Assembly (NCBI GenBank): GCA_023014365.1
Contig: JAEBUN010000075.1
Location: 17,707 to 81,706, forward strand
Source: Lepiota brunneoincarnata
Lineage: Eukaryota > Basidiomycota > Agaricomycetes > Agaricales > Agaricaceae
Length of the DNA: 64,000 nt
Direction of reading: 5' to 3'
Of this stretch, positions 10,316 through 19,372 are shown in pieces; the stretch's first letter is position 1, and each line of letters starts with the position of its first letter. The notes below the pieces were generated by a model. It was not told the origin of the DNA. It saw only the letters and a program-made list of their open reading frames with translations, and ran no database searches. The position numbers were made by a program, and so were the translations under genes.

Positions 10316-11023
10316 TGTTATGAATAGTCTAGACCAAGAGGAACAAGAGCAACTATTTGACTTTACAAGATGGGTACAGGAGACCACAAATCAGTTGCAA
10401 GCACAGGAATATGAAGATGAAGAATGAGAGTATTACACCGCCATGCAGGACTTGGCAAGAGAAGCAGGAATGGAGATAACTCTGGAGGACATTCTGGAAT
10501 ACCCCGAGGACAAAGAAGATAGCCACAGATTGACCAATCCAACCTCCGATACAGATGGGAGCACTGAGAGAATGGAGAGTGAGAATGGAAGAGAGTCCAT
10601 GGAGATAGAATTGAGAGAAGGAGATTATGAGTCAGAGGAAAGCGATGGAACATCACACAGCAGTGGAATGGAGAACAAGGATACTGACTCATTGTAATAT
10701 AAATAACAGTAGGATGCCATCAGCTAGAATGCGCATCATGGTCAAGACTGCGGACGACAAGTAGAACAGCCCAACTACCTATAATGAGTATATAGTATCT
10801 CATAGGTATATAAGGCCTGTACAAGTAGAGATTAAAGCCTTAAGCTTTAATCTTGTTAACAGTGGTCATTAACCCTCTCTGCCTTAACTTGGTGTGTTCC
10901 CTCATTATCTCATTGAGCGCAATCCACTAAGCTCTGCAAGGCCAACCATCTTGGACACCTTGTAGAGTGATTGAAGGCTGTCTCCAGTTATCTCTGGATA
11001 CAGAAGGAGCATGGATCATAACA
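10316..11023 (+). mobile_element. Solo LTR of 708 bp inside the Tc1 transposase
   Basis: It starts TGTTATGA and ends TCATAACA, an 8-bp perfect inverted end pair. It is flanked by the exact TSD AAGGG at 10311-10315 and 11024-11028. Excising it rejoins the Tc1 transposase between the segment ENLDTL and FESMPH. A TATA-like element (TATATAAGG-type, about 10797-10812) precedes a T-rich region, consistent with an LTR promoter. Strand is taken from the ORF and TATA direction. Confidence 0.88.
10320..10697 (+). pseudogene. Short acidic ORF starting inside the solo LTR, one stop
   Basis: An ATG four bases into the LTR opens a frame of 125 codons, broken only by a TGA at 10425-10427. It starts MNSLDQEEQEQLFDFTRWVQ, passes the TGA, and continues MQDLAREAGMEITLEDILEY, ending rich in Glu, Ser and Asp. 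No known domain is recognised. The single break suggests that the LTR family once encoded a small acidic protein, or the beginning of gag, from within its LTR. Confidence 0.5.
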
Positions 11024-12219
11024 AAGGGTGTCCAAATTTTCTTGAGATATATTATTCCATTCCTCCTGAAGAGCAGCCCACATCTCATCCCAGTTGCAAG
11101 GAAGAGGGTCACAGGCATGCACAAGACAATCCAATTGGTCCCATGCATGCTCTATAATGTTCATATCAGGGCTTTAGGGTGGCCAGTCCAAGCAGCAAAT
11201 TTTTTTCTTCTTGAAAAATTCCTTGGCAACTTTACTCCTGTGTTTTGGATCATTACCCTGCTGGAAAATCAGTGCACTTTGACCTGTGGATCTCAGATTA
11301 AGATCCTTGAGAGTCCCTAGATAAGACTTTTCAAGGATCTTGACATAATCTGGACCACACATGATGCCGGATATCTGATGTAACCTCCCTACCCCCTGAC
11401 TAGTGATGCACCCCCAAACCATAATATTCCCCCCCCCGTATTTGATGTTCTTCTTGGTAAATCAAGAGTCCAGGGCCTGTCTGGGCTTCATCCAAGCATA
11501 TTGACAGCCATCTGACTTGAAAAGGAGGAATTTAGATTCATCAGAGAAAATTACCTCCTTCCAGTCATCAACTGTCCAATCAGAATGCTGGCATGCCCAT
11601 GCAAGTTGCTTCCTCTGATTGATTGGAGAAATGTAAGGACGGGGCCTCCTGACTCAGCATATCAATCCTTTCTCCTTTAGGAAGCATGCTACTGTTTGGC
11701 ATGACACACCCAGGAAGGTGGTTTTAGCTAATTCAGTTGCATTGGATACCTTCATTTGGGCAAGAAGCCAGGCCCCAACTTGCACTTGGTGCTCATCCAG
11801 CTTTCAAGGGTGACTGGATTTGGGCCTGACATAATATGGATCTTCAGTTTTGGAGAATCTGTCAAGTACACGGCCGACAGTAGAGTGATGGATACTGATC
11901 CTTGACCCAATCTGTCTATGGGTCATCCCAGAAGACCAGAGTTCAACAATGCAAGCAACTTTAGATGGGGAAGTATAGACCATGGTGTAATGAGGCTGAA
12001 TGATGCAAAAAACTTGAGGTTTGTTCACTCTGGCTTTGCCTATATAGCTTCAAAGGTGATTGAACTTAGATGTCCAAAAGAAATGCACCATAGATGTGGC
12101 ACTAAAACATGAATTTTATTCCTAGAATACATTATACAGCAAAGTTTCATTGCCATGATGATTCCTTGTGTCCTGGAGCACGAAACAGCATACTTTGTTT
12201 CACCTCAAGTGTTACATGA

Positions 12220-12870
12220 TGTCATATCCATGCCAACTATAAGTCTAATCACTTAAACTTCGGCTTCTCGACTCCACGTGTGTTCCACACAACAACCCTC
12301 TGCCCTCCGACTCGGCCCCGACTCACTCCGACCGCAACCCACTGCCCTGATCACGCGACCACCTCCACACGTGCCGTGGTCACCTGAACCTCGCTGTCTC
12401 TATTTCCCCGTCTCCATTTCCCGTCCGTAGTCAAGATACGTTACCAGTCTCCATACCCGTACCGGTCTCCATTTCGTTTGTAATCCGTTTGTAACCATAT
12501 GGGTCTCCGCTTCACTCCGCACGTAGTCAGTACGAGTCATAGTTTGTAAGGCCAGTAGTATATATACCGTAGGTACTTGGCTTGTACTCCTCAGTCTGAT
12601 AATCGAATCGAGCAGCAGACCAGCTCCCTGTTCCATATCCTCTCCTCTCTCCTGCCTCGCTCCGCTTCGGCTCCGACTTCCTGAAATACGGACTAGGACA
12701 GTAGGAGGGCACAGCACACAAGCTGAGGCCGCAAGTCCAACCCCCCGCCCGACGTACTCCGCCTCGGTCCCGAAGTCTACGTACCGACTTCGCCCTGTCC
12801 CCCGGTTACCTTATACCAAGGATACCACCCCGACCCTCCGCTTCGGTCCCGACCCGCACCGGCTCTAACA
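12220..12870 (+). repeat. Gypsy B 5' LTR
   Basis: 651 bp, TG..CA ends. A TATATATA box at 12559-12566 is a likely promoter for the genomic RNA. Next bases inward are GTATTATCAGACTC, which do not resemble the usual TGG start of a tRNA primer site. Confidence 0.96.
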
Positions 12871-12923
12871 GTATTATCAGACTCAAACTCCTCCTGTCCA
12901 CCACACTCTGAATTTTTCTAACC

Positions 12924-14324
12924 ATGGTCTCTCGAACAGTTACCCGTACTCGCACTCTGGTAACTCCAGCCGCTCGCCGTAGCAAACGCATCACTCGACA
13001 ACCTCCTTCCGAGGAACTGCAACCTGACTCCCCGAGGGCTTCTCGCTCTCACCAACAATCGATCGCACCCTCGACCCCAGACCGTTTCTCTGAAGATATA
13101 CAACCTTCAGTATTCCGGACTCCCGACGGCCCCGACGATGGCCCCGACCCCAATCCTGATCCCAGCGACCCTGGTGATCCCGACGACTACCCTGACAATG
13201 GGGATGGGCCCCCGGGCGACGACGAACCATCAGACAACGGCGACAACAACAACAACATCCCACCTGGCAACACCCGAGACGACCATGATAGACTCATACT
13301 CCGAGTTTTCCAACGCATAGCCGACCAAATGGACGGCCGTGGGAACTCTCAAGCCCCACAGCCTCCTCGATCTCCCCGTACCAAAGCTCGCGAACCTGAC
13401 ATCTTTACAGGTTCCGACCCCGCCAAACTCAAACCCTTCCTCTTCCAATGTCGGCTCTATTTCCGTACTAACCCGGCCCAGTTCGCTATCCCCGCCACCA
13501 AGGTCAACTTCGCGTTGACATACCTCACAGGCGTGGCACAGCAACACTTCGAAATCGGCCTCGACGAGGCCGACAACCACGGAATAATACACGACTGGAT
13601 CGAGGACTGGGACCAGTTCACCCTGGAACTGCAGACCAATTTCGGTCCCGCGGATCCGACCGGAGAAGCTGCTGAGCAGCTCGACTCCCTCCGAATGCGC
13701 TACGACGAGAAGATCGCCGTCTACAACGTCGATTTCCTCCGTCTAGCTGGCCAACTCCGCTGGGGTGACGAAGTATTCTGTCACCGCTACTACAAAGGCC
13801 TCCCCGACCGCATCCAGGACATTCTGTCCAATCGGCCCGACGGCAAGCCCGACACCTTCATCGAAATGCGAGCAGCAGCGATGAAGATCGACGCTCGCTA
13901 CTGGGAACGCCAACGCGAGAAGGCCCGCGCCAAATCCGTTTCAGACCCGACCGCCTCTAGGAAACCTGGAGGTAACCCATCCCCTTCCACCTCGACCAAC
14001 CCGCAACCTGCCGCCAAGCCTGCCAATAATAACAGAGGCAGCACGCCCAACACCAGCCTCAAGGGCAATCCGCCCAACCCGTCCGCCGGTCAGAAATCGG
14101 CCCCGCCCAAATCCGACCTTACTAGTAAACTTGGTAAGGACGGTAAATTAACCCCCGAGGAACGTCAACGACGTTTCGACAATAACCTCTGCCTTGTCTG
14201 CGCAGATCCCAATCACAGGGCTGCCAACTGCGACAAGAAGAAATTCCCTGACGCCAAGGCTAAAGGCCGACAGGCTCAGATTCCCGAGACAGACGCGCCG
14301 GCTCTCCCGAGCTCGGAAAAATAG
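12924..14324 (+). CDS. gag: Gypsy B Gag polyprotein
   Basis: 466 residues, first ATG after the LTR, 53 bp downstream of it. The N-terminus is basic, followed by an Asp/Pro/Gly-rich acidic linker (about 60-120). The retrotransposon gag core spans about 155-330: FLFQCRLYFRTNPAQF, then ALTYLTGVAQQHFEIG and ADPTGEAAEQLDSLRM. A Pro/Ser-rich linker follows, and a CCHC knuckle CLVCADPNHRAANC at about residues 423-436. It forms the virus-like particle and packages the element's RNA in the cytoplasm. It ends GAA AAA TAG, where an A-run permits slippage into pol. No stop or break is seen, so it is probably functional. Confidence 0.95.
   Translation: MVSRTVTRTRTLVTPAARRSKRITRQPPSEELQPDSPRASRSHQQSIAPSTPDRFSEDIQPSVFRTPDGPDDGPDPNPDPSDPGDPDDYPDNGDGPPGDDEPSDNGDNNNNIPPGNTRDDHDRLILRVFQRIADQMDGRGNSQAPQPPRSPRTKAREPDIFTGSDPAKLKPFLFQCRLYFRTNPAQFAIPATKVNFALTYLTGVAQQHFEIGLDEADNHGIIHDWIEDWDQFTLELQTNFGPADPTGEAAEQLDSLRMRYDEKIAVYNVDFLRLAGQLRWGDEVFCHRYYKGLPDRIQDILSNRPDGKPDTFIEMRAAAMKIDARYWERQREKARAKSVSDPTASRKPGGNPSPSTSTNPQPAAKPANNNRGSTPNTSLKGNPPNPSAGQKSAPPKSDLTSKLGKDGKLTPEERQRRFDNNLCLVCADPNHRAANCDKKKFPDAKAKGRQAQIPETDAPALPSSEK
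14317..14324 (+). promoter_or_regulatory. Candidate -1 ribosomal frameshift site gag/pol
   Basis: The end of gag reads G GAA AAA TAG. A Lys tRNA on the last sense codon can slip back one base along AAAAA (14317-14321) and still pair perfectly. The new frame continues ATA GTC and is open without a stop into pol. No full X XXY YYZ heptamer is present (GGAAAAA), so this would be a simple one-tRNA slip helped by the stop codon pause. Confidence 0.55.
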
Positions 14325-17300
14325 TCGGCGGTCCTCAGGCCTCTGCACAGACTGAGGATCGCATTGAACTCTGCTGTGCTCCAGAGAGTTTCCGTCTCAA
14401 TGCGTCCGCTCTTTCCGACCCGAACTCTCTTCATATTACATTAACTTCTCCTTTAGTTACTTTGTTACCCTCTGTTTCCGCTCCTGTACTCTCCGCTTCG
14501 GACCCGCTTTCTACAACGGACAATGTAGTTAGTTCTGACTTTTCTTCTTCTTTTTCTCCTTTCAAAGCTCTTGTTGATAGTGGTTCTACTCACTGTTTTG
14601 TGGACTCTTCTTTCGTTCGTTCTCATAGTATTCCAACCTCGTCCATCCCGGCTATTGAACTTCGGTTATTTGATGGGACCTCAAACGCCTACATTACGGA
14701 ACTTGCGCAACTGCCTGTATCCTTCCCCTCCGGTGAATCTATCATTTTGGACACTTATGTCACCCAGCTCGACTCTTCCTGTTCTGTGGTCTTAGGACAC
14801 AACTGGCTCACCCGCTACAATCCGTTGATTGACTGGGCATTGGGCAGTATTACTTTCCGGCCATCCCTACTCGAGAATCCTGCTTCCGTCTCTACCTGCG
14901 TCGCACCCGCATCGGCTCCGCCTATGGCCGCCCCTGACTCTCCTGACCTAGGTTCACCACCCCTGTCCGGGACCTCGTCCCAATCTGTCCCCCTTGCGAA
15001 ACCGCACATCTCCTTGATAAACGCTCCTGCCTTTATCCGCGCTGCCAAGCTCCCTGGCTCCCAACAATTCCGAATCAATCTTTCCGCCGCCTCCGCATCG
15101 GCCGCGTCCTCTTCTGTCTCCGAGGAACCGCCTGACCTCTCGTCTATCCCCGAGGAATACCACGAGTTCGCTGACGTTTTCAGTAAATCGCGTGCTGACA
15201 CACTTGCTCCACACCGCCCTTACGACCTCCAGATTAACCTAGAGGATGGCGGTCAGCCTCCGGTCGGTACCATTTACTCCCTTTCACAATCGGAGCTTGG
15301 AGCTCTACGTGATTTTATTGACGAACATTTATCTATTGGTTTCATCCGCCCCTCCACTTCCCCTCATGGAGCCCCGGTCCTCTTCGTCAAGAAAAAGGAC
15401 GGCTCCCTCCGCTTATGCGTTGATTTTAGAGGTCTCAACCGTATCACCAAGAAGGACCGCTATCCCCTTCCGCTCATCTCCGACCTTTTAGACTCCCCTC
15501 GCAAAGCTCGCGTATATACCAAGATCGACCTCCGCCACGCCTACCATCTTGTCCGCGTTGCTGACGGCGACGAATGGAAGACCGCCTTTCGGACCCGCTA
15601 CGGCTCCTTCGAATGGATGGTTATGCCTTTCGGCCTCACCAATGCCCCCGCCACCTTCCAGCGGTTCATGAACGATATATTCAAGGACATGCTCGACGTC
15701 TGCGTTACTATCTACCTTGACGACATTCTGATATACTCCGACAACCATAGTATCCATCGTGACCAAGTCAAGGAGGTTCTCAAGCGGCTCCGCCAACACG
15801 GTCTATACGCCCGCCCTGACAAATGCCAGTTCCACTCTGACACAGTGGAATATCTCGGCTACATTCTCTCCCCCGACGGCCTCCGAATGGACCAATCTAA
15901 AGTCAAGACCATCCAGGAGTGGCCTGAGCCTAAGAAAGTCAAGGACATCCAGTCCTTCTTAGGCTTCGCCAATTTCTACCGTCGCTTCATTCATGGATAC
16001 TCCGACATCGTCGTTCCGCTCACTCGCCTCACCCGCAAAGACGTGAAGTGGAATTTTACTGATGGTTGTCGCGAGGCCTTTAACTCCCTGAAGGAAGCAT
16101 TTATCTCCGCCCCCGTCCTCACTCCTTGGGTCCCCGACGCTCAGATCATTGTCGAGACCGACGCCTCCGACTACGCCCTTGCGGCAATCCTCTCTATCGT
16201 CACCGACGATGGGGAGGTCCATCCCGTTGCATTCCATTCCCGCACCTTTAACACGGCCGAACTCAACTATGACACTCACGACAAGGAACTCCTGGCGATA
16301 TTCGAAGCCTTTCGCATCTGGCGGCACTATCTCGAAGGTGCCCCCCTTGCTATTGATGTGGTCACTGACCACAAGAACCTCGAATACTTCTGCACCACCA
16401 AGATCCTGACTCGCCGCCAAGCTCGTTGGTCCGAGTTCCTATCCCAATTCCACCTCGTCATCCGTTTCCGACCCGGCCGCCTCGGCACCAAGCCTGACGC
16501 CCTAACTAGACGATGGGACGTCTACCCTAAAGGGGGGAATAGCGACTATGCATCAGTCAACCCGCACAACTTCCGGCCTGTGTTCACTCACGAACAGCTC
16601 GCGGCCTCCGTCCGTGCCACCACTCTTTACGCCCCTTCCCTTCGCGCAGCTGTAGTCATGGACCTCGATCAGCTACACCGCGATATTCTCGCCGCCCTAC
16701 CAGCGGATCCGACCGCTTCCGCCCATCTTGCCAGCCCAGAAGGCCGTTGGTCAGTTAATGATAAAGGTTTCCTCCTCTTAGACGACAGAATCTACGTCCC
16801 TGACACCGACAATCTCCGACTTCGGGTCCTCCAGTACAAGCATGATCACGTCCTAGCCGGCCACTTCGGTCAGAATAAAACGCTGGAACTCATCCGGCGC
16901 GAATACACCTGGCCTAGCGTCCGCACCTTCGTCAAGGATTTCTGTAAGTCTTGCGTCACCTGTATGAGGTCTAAACCCCAGCGCCATCGCCCCTACGGTC
17001 TCCTTAAGCAACTCCCCATCCCCGAACGCCCTTGGAATTCAATCTCCATGGACTTCATCGAAAAACTTCCCGCCTCCTCCGGCTATGACGCCATCCTGGT
17101 AATCGTTGACAGACTCACCAAGCAATCCCTCTTCATCCCGACTTATGATACCGTCACCTCCTCCGACCTCGCCCGCCTATTCGTCCTCCACGTCTTCTCC
17201 AAGCACGGCGTACCCGAACATGTTACCTCCGACCGCGGCTCCGAATTCGTCTCCCACTTCTTCCGCTCATTGGGACAAGCCCTTGACATGAAGCTACATT

Positions 17301-18127
17301 TCACCTCGGGCTACCATCCAGAAGGCGACGGACAAACGGAACGCACCAACCAGACCCTCGAACAATACCTTCGGGTCTACTGTAACTACCAACAGGACAA
17401 TTGGTCCGAATTACTACCACTAGCTGAGTTCGCTTACAACAACGCTCCTAGTGCCACCACCGGTATCTCCCCGTTCTTCGCTAATAAAGGATACCATCCG
17501 AACATCACAGTTCATCCTGAACGCGATCTCGCCTCCGCTCGGGCCCGCCATTTTGCTGTTGACCTCGACGACCTACACACCACCTTGAAGTCCGAAATAG
17601 CGCTAGCCCAGCAACGTTATCAGACCTCCGCCGACGCCCGCCGACTCCCCGCCCCGGACTTCAAGGTTGGGCAAAAGGTATTCGTGAAAGCCCAATTCTT
17701 CCGCACCACCCGTCCCTCCAAAAAACTCTCCGAAAAGTACCTTGGGCCTTATGAGATCATTGCACAAGCAGGTACTCACTCCCTTACACTCCGACTTCCC
17801 GACTCCATGCGTGGAGTACACCCAGTCTTCCATGTTTCCATGCTCGAACCAGCCACACCTAACACCATACCCGCCCGATCGGATCCGCCGCCCGCGCCGG
17901 TTTCCATTGACGGTGAACCAGAATACGAGATTGCCCGCATCGTCGACTCTAAGATCGATCGGCGCCGCGCGTGCAAGCTCCTCTATAAAGTCATCTGGTT
18001 AGGTTACGAAGACACTGAAGAAGAGTCCTCGTGGTTGCCAGCCACCGAGCTTGAACATGCTATAGATCTCGTAGAGGCTTTTCATTCCTCTTACCCTGCA
18101 AAGCCTGGTCCTCTTCACTCACTTTGA
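14321..18127 (+). CDS. pol: Gypsy B Pol: protease, RT, RNase H, integrase, chromodomain
   Basis: The frame is open from the gag stop (14321) to TGA at 18125-18127, about 1268 codons. The first ATG-like codon is only a TTG at 14462, so entry by -1 frameshift is likely. Using residues from 14462: protease DSG at 39-41 (LVDSGSTHCF); RT with YLDD at about 418-421; RNase H TDASDYALAA near 566; integrase HHCC region with HVLAGHFGQ and CKSCVTC; DDE core with D864, D924 (SDRGSEF) and E960 (GQTERTN), a D-35-E spacing. A chromodomain sits at about 1154-1200 (EYEIARIVDSKIDRR, then WLGYE and SSWLP). All catalytic residues are present. Probably active. Confidence 0.95.
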   Translation: MVGGPQASAQTEDRIELCCAPESFRLNASALSDPNSLHITLTSPLVTLLPSVSAPVLSASDPLSTTDNVVSSDFSSSFSPFKALVDSGSTHCFVDSSFVRSHSIPTSSIPAIELRLFDGTSNAYITELAQLPVSFPSGESIILDTYVTQLDSSCSVVLGHNWLTRYNPLIDWALGSITFRPSLLENPASVSTCVAPASAPPMAAPDSPDLGSPPLSGTSSQSVPLAKPHISLINAPAFIRAAKLPGSQQFRINLSAASASAASSSVSEEPPDLSSIPEEYHEFADVFSKSRADTLAPHRPYDLQINLEDGGQPPVGTIYSLSQSELGALRDFIDEHLSIGFIRPSTSPHGAPVLFVKKKDGSLRLCVDFRGLNRITKKDRYPLPLISDLLDSPRKARVYTKIDLRHAYHLVRVADGDEWKTAFRTRYGSFEWMVMPFGLTNAPATFQRFMNDIFKDMLDVCVTIYLDDILIYSDNHSIHRDQVKEVLKRLRQHGLYARPDKCQFHSDTVEYLGYILSPDGLRMDQSKVKTIQEWPEPKKVKDIQSFLGFANFYRRFIHGYSDIVVPLTRLTRKDVKWNFTDGCREAFNSLKEAFISAPVLTPWVPDAQIIVETDASDYALAAILSIVTDDGEVHPVAFHSRTFNTAELNYDTHDKELLAIFEAFRIWRHYLEGAPLAIDVVTDHKNLEYFCTTKILTRRQARWSEFLSQFHLVIRFRPGRLGTKPDALTRRWDVYPKGGNSDYASVNPHNFRPVFTHEQLAASVRATTLYAPSLRAAVVMDLDQLHRDILAALPADPTASAHLASPEGRWSVNDKGFLLLDDRIYVPDTDNLRLRVLQYKHDHVLAGHFGQNKTLELIRREYTWPSVRTFVKDFCKSCVTCMRSKPQRHRPYGLLKQLPIPERPWNSISMDFIEKLPASSGYDAILVIVDRLTKQSLFIPTYDTVTSSDLARLFVLHVFSKHGVPEHVTSDRGSEFVSHFFRSLGQALDMKLHFTSGYHPEGDGQTERTNQTLEQYLRVYCNYQQDNWSELLPLAEFAYNNAPSATTGISPFFANKGYHPNITVHPERDLASARARHFAVDLDDLHTTLKSEIALAQQRYQTSADARRLPAPDFKVGQKVFVKAQFFRTTRPSKKLSEKYLGPYEIIAQAGTHSLTLRLPDSMRGVHPVFHVSMLEPATPNTIPARSDPPPAPVSIDGEPEYEIARIVDSKIDRRRACKLLYKVIWLGYEDTEEESSWLPATELEHAIDLVEAFHSSYPAKPGPLHSL

Positions 18128-18196
18128 GTTACTGACCACACATCGCACCAAGAAACAACCATGTATTAAACAAACCAAAAAAACAACCCCGTACAA

Positions 18197-19240
18197 CTAC
18201 CTATCGGTGTCGTCTCCAGAGAGCCCGGGCGACCCATTCACTTCTTCCATCAAATCCTGCACCTCCTCCTCCGAAGCGGGCCCGACACCCCCCTCCGAAC
18301 CCTCCGTCTCCGAAAAATTTCCACTCGACCAATTTCCGTCCACCTGAGCCTCCCAACGCCGTAGTTGCTCGTAGCGGCCAGCAAGCGACCCCATCTTGTC
18401 GACCTTTTCCCCCAACCGAGCGATGGACCGCTCAATTCGCACCTCCAGGATGTAGATTTTCTTGACGGTCTCCTGGTGCCTTTCTTCGATGAGCCGTTTC
18501 AACTCTACAAGGTCCATCAATTGGCATCCATCATAATACAGGATTCCTTACTCACCTTCGAATTGCTGGCCCGACAAACCTCCGGCTCCGCTCGGCTCCG
18601 TCTCTTCTTGACCCCCGCATCGTTTCTTCATTTTGCTACACCGTCGGCAACTCCTAGTGTTGCTGGGGCCTTTGTCAGCAATTATCATCGTAGAAAATCT
18701 TGTATTTACTTACCCGCCGGCAATCTCGCACCGGACCTCATCCCGCTGACATCTCCAGCACGGGTTATCGCCTCCGAATACGTGTTTGTTGCCCCGCCGC
18801 GGGGCCGCCCTCGCCTTTCCTTTTCCCTTTCCCTTTACCTCCGAACCTTCGGAGTCCTCCTCCTCTTCGTCCCTCGCCGCGTCATCGCCCGTGTAATTCG
18901 GGTCGGACTCTTCATGGTCGACTTCCATAGGCTGCTCCGGCAGGCGGCTAGATGAAGCCGTCGTAGTCATCGCAACGAGTCGGGCCCGGATCGCCCGACG
19001 TTCGTCCTCAGCAGCTTCCTCTTGCTGTCGCCTGATCTCTTCCGCCCGTCGCTCCCTTGCCCGCTCCTCCGCTTGCCGTTGACGCAGTTCAATCATCCGT
19101 CGTCGTTCCTCCTCTCGCCGTTCCTCCTCTTCCAACCTCTCGATCTCCAGCCGCATCCGCTCCTCCTGCTCCGCCTTTTCCCTCAGTAACTGCGCCTTGC
19201 GCTCCGCCGCGGTTGGTTGTCGAGACGATTGGCTGCTCAT
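18197..19240 (-). CDS. Antisense accessory gene of gypsy B, three exons, Cys-rich coiled-coil protein
   Basis: Read against the element, between pol and the 3' LTR. Exons 19240-18714, 18662-18556 and 18504-18197 join in phase to 313 residues. Both introns are 51 bp, with GTAAGT..CAG and GTGAGT..TAG ends. Residues 1-85 are a Glu/Arg-rich coiled coil (RLEEEERREEERRRMIELRQ). An acidic stretch and a Lys/Gly run (KGKGKGKARA) follow. A split Cys cluster sits across intron 1: NPCWRCQRDEVRCE, then CRRCSKMKKRC. The last exon is another coiled coil (ELKRLIEERHQETVKK). The pattern resembles a Zn-binding motif seen in hypothetical agaric proteins. Nuclear or nucleic-acid binding is inference. Confidence 0.82.
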
Positions 19241-19359
19241 GGTGGTAGGAGGTCAAGTTGTGTATTTCCGGACCGAACCAGTTCGCCGGTTTTTATACTC
19301 GGGCGGATGTCTTCCGATGGACCCGGTCTGGACCGCCTAGGGCCTCGAGGCTCGGCCCT

Positions 19360-19369
19360 AAAGGGGGGG
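19360..19369 (+). promoter_or_regulatory. Gypsy B polypurine tract
   Basis: AAAGGGGGGG followed by CAC and then the 3' LTR start TGTCATATCC. This is the expected plus-strand priming site of an LTR retrotransposon. It also lies about 120 bp upstream of the antisense gene's start codon. Confidence 0.85.
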
Positions 19370-19372
19370 CAC

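Larger units (their letters stand above)
5367..12028 (-). pseudogene. Tc1-type DDE transposase, interrupted and decayed
   Basis: Pieces on the minus strand, from N to C: a helix-turn-helix (WSSGMTHRQIGSRISIHHST) near 11.9 kb; FSDESKF with the first catalytic Asp near 11.54 kb; MVWGCITSQGVGRLH at 11.42 kb; QQGNDPKHRS near 11.26 kb; and DWPP..SPDMNIIEHAW with the Glu near 11.15 kb. After the solo LTR and copia insertions are skipped, the C-terminus reads FESMPHCVEAVIKA, then GGNTKY and a stop at 5367-5369. In the family the second catalytic Asp lies in QQDND; here the codon is Gly. Several stops and frameshifts add to this. It is dead even without the insertions. The first ATG shown (12028) is only the likely start. 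Confidence 0.88.

Noticed and set aside
12400..12721. Two ORFs of 105 and 64 codons on the minus strand, repeated at 19553-19874
   Set aside because: They lie wholly in the gypsy B LTRs and occur twice because the LTRs are copies. No start context, motif or splice support.
12991..13639. Antisense ORFs opposite gag (and others opposite pol, 14815-15201 and 15959-16420)
   Set aside because: Shadows of GC-rich codon use in gag and pol. They have no introns or motifs, unlike the antisense gene at 18.2-19.2 kb.
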